DNA of 64,000 nucleotides from an uncultured Muribaculaceae bacterium (GTDB lineage: Bacteria > Bacteroidota > Bacteroidia > Bacteroidales > Muribaculaceae). Location of the stretch: assembly GCA_904501735.1 (NCBI GenBank), contig CAJGBY010000001.1:1-64000 (forward strand). The letters are read 5' to 3'. Shown here one piece after another: positions 60,046 to 64,000 of this stretch; position 1 is the first letter of the stretch, and each line of letters opens with the position of its first letter. Position numbers and translations under genes: made by a program. Below the pieces are notes generated by a model, which ran no database searches, was not told the origin of the DNA, and saw only the letters and a program-made list of their open reading frames with translations.

Positions 60046-61395
60046 TTAGTTAGCTGTCTCTGGTTTGTATTGGTCGAGGTTCTTGTCGCCAAGAAGGTAA
60101 GAAAGTTGACTTTGTGCTGTTAGCCAACCGTAAATCGACTGATAGTAAGCAAGTTGTGCCGACATTAACGCGTTTTCGCTGTCGCGCAAATCCAAATATG
60201 ATGCAGCACCGATGCGGAAGCTCTTCTCCATAATTTGGTTTGCCTTAACTGCTTGAGCCACACCTGCTTTGTTAGTCTCAATTTGGCTCACACTCTTTTG
60301 AATGTTGTCAAATTGTGATTGAACTTGTAATTTTAGTGCGTTTTGTAGGTTGTCGCGTTGCCAGCTCATTTCGCGGTATGAAATTTCAGCTTGCTTTTGC
60401 TTGTAGTAGCGCTTTCCTCCTTGGAAAATTGGAATTGATACTGCCAAACCTACTGTTGAATATGGATTCCACTTCATATCCTTGAACAATCCACCATTAG
60501 TAAGTGCCATCCAGTTGTAGTTTGCAGTAAGCGCAAGTGTTGGGTACCATGCTGCTTGTTGCACCGATAGAGCATTCTTTAGTGTTTGTGTTTGCAAGTC
60601 AAGTGTGCGAAGTGATGTGTTGTTGTCAAGACTCACATTTGTGTCAAGTACCTTCTTGTACATGTCTTCTTGATAGTCTGAAAGTTGACCCACGATCTTG
60701 ATGTTGTGTGCCATATCCATACCCATAAGCAACTTCAATTGAAGTTTTGCTTGGTTGATAGTGTTTTTCATATCAAGGATAGTTGGCTCAACATTCTTTA
60801 CTTGAACTTCGGCACGAAGTACATCATATTCAGATGCTGTACCGTTTTCAAACTTCTTGCGATAGATTTCTGCGTTAAGTTGTGCTCTGTTCTTGTTTTC
60901 TTCGATAACCTTAAGCGCATCTTGTGCGTAAAGCAATCCGTAGTATGCGTTTTCTACTTGATTGATAAGAGAAAGGCGTGATTCGCGCGCTTTTTCTACA
61001 TTAATAAGAATTTGGTCATCAGAAAGCTTGAGCGACTTCCATAGTTGAACGGCAATGATAGGCAATGAAGCCGAGAATCCAAGTGTGTAGCTGTTTTCGC
61101 TACCTATTTGAATACTTTGTCCGTTCATCGACATGGTTTGTTTCTTGATTGTACGGCTGTAAGAGCCAGCGAACGAGATATCTGGAAATAATTGTGCAAT
61201 TGTTTCCTTCTTTGAATAGTCTACTCGTTCGATTTCCATATCGGCTACTTTAATTGTAGGGTTCTCGTTGAGCGCGATTCTTAGACACTCATCGAGGGTG
61301 AGGTTGATAGTGTCGGTCGCTTGTTGGGCATTAGCTGTGTGAGCACCCATAACGAGCAAAGCTGCTATCAAACATTGCTTTAAGTTAATTTTCAT
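60046..61395 (-). CDS. TolC-family outer-membrane efflux protein
   Basis: Outer-membrane tunnel component, 449 residues. It has a signal peptide (CLIAALLVMGAHTANA), two OEP repeats with long helices (LTLDECLRIALNENPTIKVADMEIERV, and later YKQKQAEISYREMSWQRDNLQNALKLQVQSQFDNI), and the family-typical AAWYPTLALTANYN. It lies 31 bases upstream of the adaptor gene on the minus strand, second in the operon. Confidence 0.95.
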   Translation of the reverse strand: MKINLKQCLIAALLVMGAHTANAQQATDTINLTLDECLRIALNENPTIKVADMEIERVDYSKKETIAQLFPDISFAGSYSRTIKKQTMSMNGQSIQIGSENSYTLGFSASLPIIAVQLWKSLKLSDDQILINVEKARESRLSLINQVENAYYGLLYAQDALKVIEENKNRAQLNAEIYRKKFENGTASEYDVLRAEVQVKNVEPTILDMKNTINQAKLQLKLLMGMDMAHNIKIVGQLSDYQEDMYKKVLDTNVSLDNNTSLRTLDLQTQTLKNALSVQQAAWYPTLALTANYNWMALTNGGLFKDMKWNPYSTVGLAVSIPIFQGGKRYYKQKQAEISYREMSWQRDNLQNALKLQVQSQFDNIQKSVSQIETNKAGVAQAVKANQIMEKSFRIGAASYLDLRDSENALMSAQLAYYQSIYGWLTAQSQLSYLLGDKNLDQYKPETAN

Positions 61396-61426
61396 TGTTA
61401 CTATTATTTAGTGTTATTATTTTTTT

Positions 61427-62035
61427 TTAGATATTGTTCTCGGTGAAAAAGTTGTCGATTATCTCAAGTCCTTTTTGTGTTGCAATTCCTCGCAGGAATA
61501 TCTTGAAGGCTGTGTTGAGCATTAGTACTACATTGCTGTTGGCTGTTAGGCTGAATTCTTTGATCAATGAGCTTGATTGTACTAAGAAAACATCGGCTGC
61601 CAGTTCAAAGTTGATGTCGTTGCGAAACATTCCTTCTTCTACACCTTTTGATAGGAATCGGCTTAGTGCATGAGCTTGTTCGCGATGCATCTCTTTGCAT
61701 TTCTTTGCCAATTCAGGATAAAGGCGATGCATATCTTTGTAGAACACGCTTGTTGATTCCTCTAAATTCTTGCGCACATGTCGATATATGTGTAGTAGGG
61801 CTTCAAGGGTAGTGGCTGTTTGCATAACGAGTTTTTGAGCCTCGGCGCTTTTACAATCGCGATCATAAAGTACGCATTGCCACACCAGGGTGCGCTTGTC
61901 GGGAATTTGTTCGTAAAGCGTGCGCTTGGATATGTGGCATTCTTTGGCAATGTCGTCCATTGTTACCGATGATATGCCATAAGTTGCCATTAGTGCATTG
62001 GCTTTAGCAAGAATTTTATCTGATAGATTTGACAT
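61427..62035 (-). CDS. TetR/AcrR-family transcriptional regulator
   Basis: A 202-residue repressor candidate. The helix-turn-helix is SSVTMDDIAKECHISKRTLYEQIPDKRTLV (about residues 22-51). The C-terminal ligand domain is all-helical with no clear match beyond the family. It leads the efflux operon, 31 bases before tolC, and the 37-bp nested palindrome just upstream is its likely operator, implying autoregulation of the whole pump. Confidence 0.93.
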   Translation of the reverse strand: MSNLSDKILAKANALMATYGISSVTMDDIAKECHISKRTLYEQIPDKRTLVWQCVLYDRDCKSAEAQKLVMQTATTLEALLHIYRHVRKNLEESTSVFYKDMHRLYPELAKKCKEMHREQAHALSRFLSKGVEEGMFRNDINFELAADVFLVQSSSLIKEFSLTANSNVVLMLNTAFKIFLRGIATQKGLEIIDNFFTENNI

Positions 62036-62063
62036 TAATGTAAATATATTTCGAAATCGCTTG

Positions 62064-62071
62064 CAAAGTTA
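62064..62071 (-). promoter_or_regulatory. -7 element of the efflux operon
   Basis: The minus strand reads TAACTTTG, an exact TAnnTTTG match 29 bases before the tetR start. Its -33 region falls within the nested palindrome, so a bound repressor would block polymerase. Confidence 0.65.
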
Positions 62072-62075
62072 CGAA

Positions 62076-62112
62076 GAAAACTCCGAAAACTCGTAAAGTT
62101 TTCAAAGTTTTC
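62076..62112. promoter_or_regulatory. 37-bp nested palindrome, candidate TetR operator
   Basis: Two GAAAACT copies (62076-62082 and 62085-62091) face two AGTTTTC copies (62097-62103 and 62106-62112). All four are symmetric about base 62094, with a 9-base step inside each half. This suits binding of two TetR-type dimers. It lies between the -7 box of the efflux operon and sequences further upstream. Confidence 0.75.
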
Positions 62113-62273
62113 GTGGTGCAAATGTCGGTTATATAATTAAAAAAGGTGAAAACCTACTTTTTGTTTAGCTTTTGTCGATAAAATAGGGGTGTTGTGAATG
62201 TGTTAAAGAAAAAGTTTTTTTGGGGGGTAGCGCTTCGCGTAGAATTTTATGCCAAGATATTTATGCTAAAAAG
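62113..62273. other. Divergent intergenic region without gene
   Basis: No open frame of note. It contains a G-run (62222-62227) and a small TAGCGCTTCGCGTA inverted-like sequence near 62228. I see no other structure. It separates the efflux operon from the BT0820/flippase unit. Confidence 0.5.
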
Positions 62274-62304
62274 TTTGAGTGCTTTAATTATTTTAGTATT
62301 TTTG
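62274..62304 (+). promoter_or_regulatory. Promoter of the BT0820/flippase unit
   Basis: TTTG (62274-62277), 19 bases, TATTTTTG (62297-62304): an exact match to both Bacteroidetes boxes. Transcription would start near 62311, leaving a leader of about 210 bases. Confidence 0.8.
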
Positions 62305-62310
62305 TAGATT

Positions 62311-62523
62311 AATTTAGGCTACATGTGCGATGTAGCTTCATGAGACAACTAATGTTTGTCACTGTGATGTGGCGTAAATAAGATGGCAGGAATGAAATCC
62401 GCCGACAAGCTAAGTAATTGTGTTTCAGGGCAGTAGAAATATTGGTCTGAGCTGTTTTATTGTATATATATCCATAAAACGCCACTTTTGGTGAATAAAA
62501 ATAAAATTAGAAGATAGCTGAAA
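62311..62523 (+). ncRNA. Long 5' leader with hairpins, possible regulatory RNA
   Basis: About 210 untranslated bases follow the promoter. The first is a hairpin GCTACAT (62318-62324) / ATGTAGC (62330-62336) right at the expected RNA 5' end, followed by GGCG (62373-62376) that could pair with CGCC (62400-62403). I do not recognise a known riboswitch. Such leaders are common before Bacteroidales surface-polysaccharide loci. Confidence 0.4.
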
Positions 62524-62964
62524 ATGATAATAGCAGTCGATTTTGACGGTACAATCGTAGAACATAAATATCCTCTTATCGGAAAGGAACGCCCCTTTGC
62601 CATTGCGACTCTAAAGAAGCTACAAGAAGAGGGTAATATACTGATATTGTGGACTGTACGCGAGGGTGAATTGCTTGATGAGGCAGTAGAGTTTTGCCAC
62701 AAGCGTGGCTTGGATTTCTATGCAGTCAATAGCAATACTCCCCTCAACGACGAACCCAATGTCCTTGCTAATAAGGAGTTAAATGCATGTAGGAAGGTGA
62801 ATGTAGACTTGTTTATTGATGATCGCAATGTCGGTGGGCTCCCAGACTGGGGTGTTATCTACGAAATGGTGCGTAACAACTGGACCTACGACCAATATCT
62901 CCACGAAGTCCACAATACACAAAATATACAAAAAAAATCCCTCCTCAAAAAGCTCTTCAAATAA
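62524..62964 (+). CDS. BT0820-type HAD phosphatase
   Basis: A 146-residue minimal HAD hydrolase: motif I DFDGT (residues 6-10), motif II region ILWTVREGE, and motif IV FIDDRNVGG. No cap domain. The family takes its name from Bacteroides BT0820; its substrate is not established, and members are often found at polysaccharide loci. The flippase-like gene starts 21 bases after its stop. Confidence 0.85.
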   Translation: MIIAVDFDGTIVEHKYPLIGKERPFAIATLKKLQEEGNILILWTVREGELLDEAVEFCHKRGLDFYAVNSNTPLNDEPNVLANKELNACRKVNVDLFIDDRNVGGLPDWGVIYEMVRNNWTYDQYLHEVHNTQNIQKKSLLKKLFK

Positions 62965-62985
62965 CAAGAAGTGCATAAATATAGA

Positions 62986-64000
62986 ATGCAACAAGAATCA
63001 AGAGTAAAGAAATCATTGCTGAATGCACGTGTCAATTTGATATTTTACTTTTTGACATTGGCATTATCTTTTTTCTCAAGAAAGATTTTCCTGGATTGTC
63101 TTGGGGCTGATTTTATCGGCTTGACAGGGACATTAGGAACTCTTTTAGGCTTTTTGAATTTGGCTGAGTTGGGGATAAGTACAGCAATTGGATATGTGCT
63201 TTATAAACCACTTTTTGATCAAGACAAAGAAAAGATAAATGAGATAATATCGGTTTTCGGCTATTTGTATAGATGGATAGGCTTAATAATCCTGTTTGGA
63301 GGCTGTGTATTGGCTGTGTTCTTGCCGTTGATATTCCCAAATACAGAATTTGAATACGGAATTATATATTTTGCGTTTTTCTCATTCTTGGTATCGTCGC
63401 TAATTGGTTATTTTATCAATTATCGTCAAACGCTATTAGGAGCTGATCAAAAAAATTATGTAGTAACGGCATATTTTCAAACAGCAAATATCATCAAGGT
63501 GCTTATTCAGATGGCATCGGCTTATTACACAGGTAGTTATTATTTGTGGGTGGTGATTGAACTGACTTTCGGTGTAATCTATTCAATAATTTTGAATTGG
63601 AAGATAAACCAAGTGTATCCATGGCTGAAAAGTGAAGTAAAAAGTGGCAAAGAGTTGCGCAAGAAATATCCAGAGGTGATGAAATACACAAAGCAACTAT
63701 TTGTGCATAAATTGGGGTGTGTAGTACAATTTCAAACAACTCCTTTTTTGATTTATAGTTTTGTGTCGTTACCTATGGTTGCATTATATGAGAATTATAC
63801 AATAGTGATGACCAAGATATCTCAATTACTTTCGACTGTATTAGGAAGTACTGGTGCTGGTGTTGGTAATCTTATTGCGGAAGGTGATGGCGTTAAGACA
63901 CAAAAGGTTTATTGGGAGCTAATGACAATTAGATTTCTTGTTGCCAGTGTGTTTGTATTCTCAATCTATCATTTATTGCCACTGTTTATAGAACTGTGGA
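62986..64000 (+). CDS. Polysaccharide flippase/lipopolysaccharide biosynthesis protein (partial)
   Basis: An open frame from ATG 62986 that runs off the end of the window (338 codons seen, no stop). It is strongly hydrophobic with many membrane segments: NLIFYFLTLALSFFSRKIFL, DFIGLTGTLGTLLGFLNLAELG, and WIGLIILFGGCVLAVFLPLIF. The pattern fits Wzx-type flippases of the MATE/MVF superfamily that move lipid-linked sugar units across the inner membrane. With the BT0820-type HAD and long leader it marks the likely start of a surface-polysaccharide locus. Confidence 0.75.
   Translation, partial: MQQESRVKKSLLNARVNLIFYFLTLALSFFSRKIFLDCLGADFIGLTGTLGTLLGFLNLAELGISTAIGYVLYKPLFDQDKEKINEIISVFGYLYRWIGLIILFGGCVLAVFLPLIFPNTEFEYGIIYFAFFSFLVSSLIGYFINYRQTLLGADQKNYVVTAYFQTANIIKVLIQMASAYYTGSYYLWVVIELTFGVIYSIILNWKINQVYPWLKSEVKSGKELRKKYPEVMKYTKQLFVHKLGCVVQFQTTPFLIYSFVSLPMVALYENYTIVMTKISQLLSTVLGSTGAGVGNLIAEGDGVKTQKVYWELMTIRFLVASVFVFSIYHLLPLFIELW

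Noticed and set aside
62318..62403. Known riboswitch (cobalamin, TPP, SAM or fluoride type) in the leader
   Set aside because: The conserved core motifs of these classes are not present; only generic hairpins can be seen.
1..64000. CRISPR array
   Set aside because: No set of regularly spaced direct repeats of 24-40 bases with unique spacers was found. The 9-base ACTAT arrays have no spacers of that kind.

Overview
The window reads as chromosomal DNA of a gut-type Bacteroidales bacterium, possibly Muribaculaceae or Prevotellaceae; the family is an inference from protein style. The evidence is: promoters of the Bacteroidetes type (TTTG, 19-20 bases, TAnnTTTG), very few Shine-Dalgarno sequences, zinc-free forms of ribosomal proteins S14 and L36, and Bacteroidetes families (DUF3316, BT0820-type HAD, PG0541-type RND partner, OmpH-like lipoprotein). 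The sequence is moderately AT-rich, except for one clearly AT-richer island at about 24.15-26.33 kb.

Layout. 1-17.1 kb: the str (end), S10, spc and alpha ribosomal clusters in one direction, rpsG(end)-fusA-rpsJ through rplQ, with secY, map, infA and rpoA embedded. 17.2-23.7 kb: pepD (minus), an OmpH-like lipoprotein, a small HMA metallochaperone, tRNA-Pro (minus), aspS, a Nif3-like protein and a zinc-ribbon coiled-coil protein. 23.8-26.3 kb: an AT-rich Rhs-derived polymorphic-toxin island with a secreted Rhs-tip/HH-nuclease protein, an Imm11-like immunity candidate, two broken Rhs N-termini and a small membrane protein with an internal tandem duplication. 26.4-36.7 kb: yitT-tdk (minus), a phage_holin_4_2-type membrane protein, lrp-trpS (minus), a GNAT enzyme, znuA-znuC without a permease gene, and glyS-FKBP-OPT (minus). 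36.9-41.5 kb: a ParC/GyrA-like topoisomerase subunit, a DUF3316 protein and an S41 peptidase lipoprotein. 41.7-51.7 kb: tRNA-Leu and a glycerol-3-phosphate locus (DeoR/GlpR regulator divergent from glpA-glpB-glpC-glpT, then a HAD phosphatase, a porin and a secreted propeller-like protein). 51.9-55.4 kb: DUF2461, then a four-subunit 2-oxoacid:ferredoxin oxidoreductase. 55.5-62.0 kb (minus): a tetR-tolC-acrA-acrB-PG0541 efflux operon behind a striking 37-bp nested palindrome. 62.3-64.0 kb: a long-leader transcript with a BT0820-type HAD and the start of a polysaccharide flippase, probably the edge of a surface-polysaccharide locus.

How the genes work together: the first quarter is growth machinery. 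The glp locus should import glycerol-3-phosphate and oxidise it with a membrane-linked GlpABC, under a local DeoR-type repressor. The Vor-type complex couples 2-oxoacid metabolism to ferredoxin, as expected in an anaerobe. The efflux operon looks self-regulated.

The most unusual items are the Rhs toxin graveyard, the 37-bp TetR-type operator, and a 9-bp-periodic ACTATNNNN repeat found twice, each time between a protein gene and a convergent tRNA gene. Other items are a znuAC pair lacking znuB, strong Shine-Dalgarno sites on rplW and rplF, and structured leaders before rpsD and before the BT0820/flippase genes. I saw no insertion sequence, CRISPR array or complete prophage.
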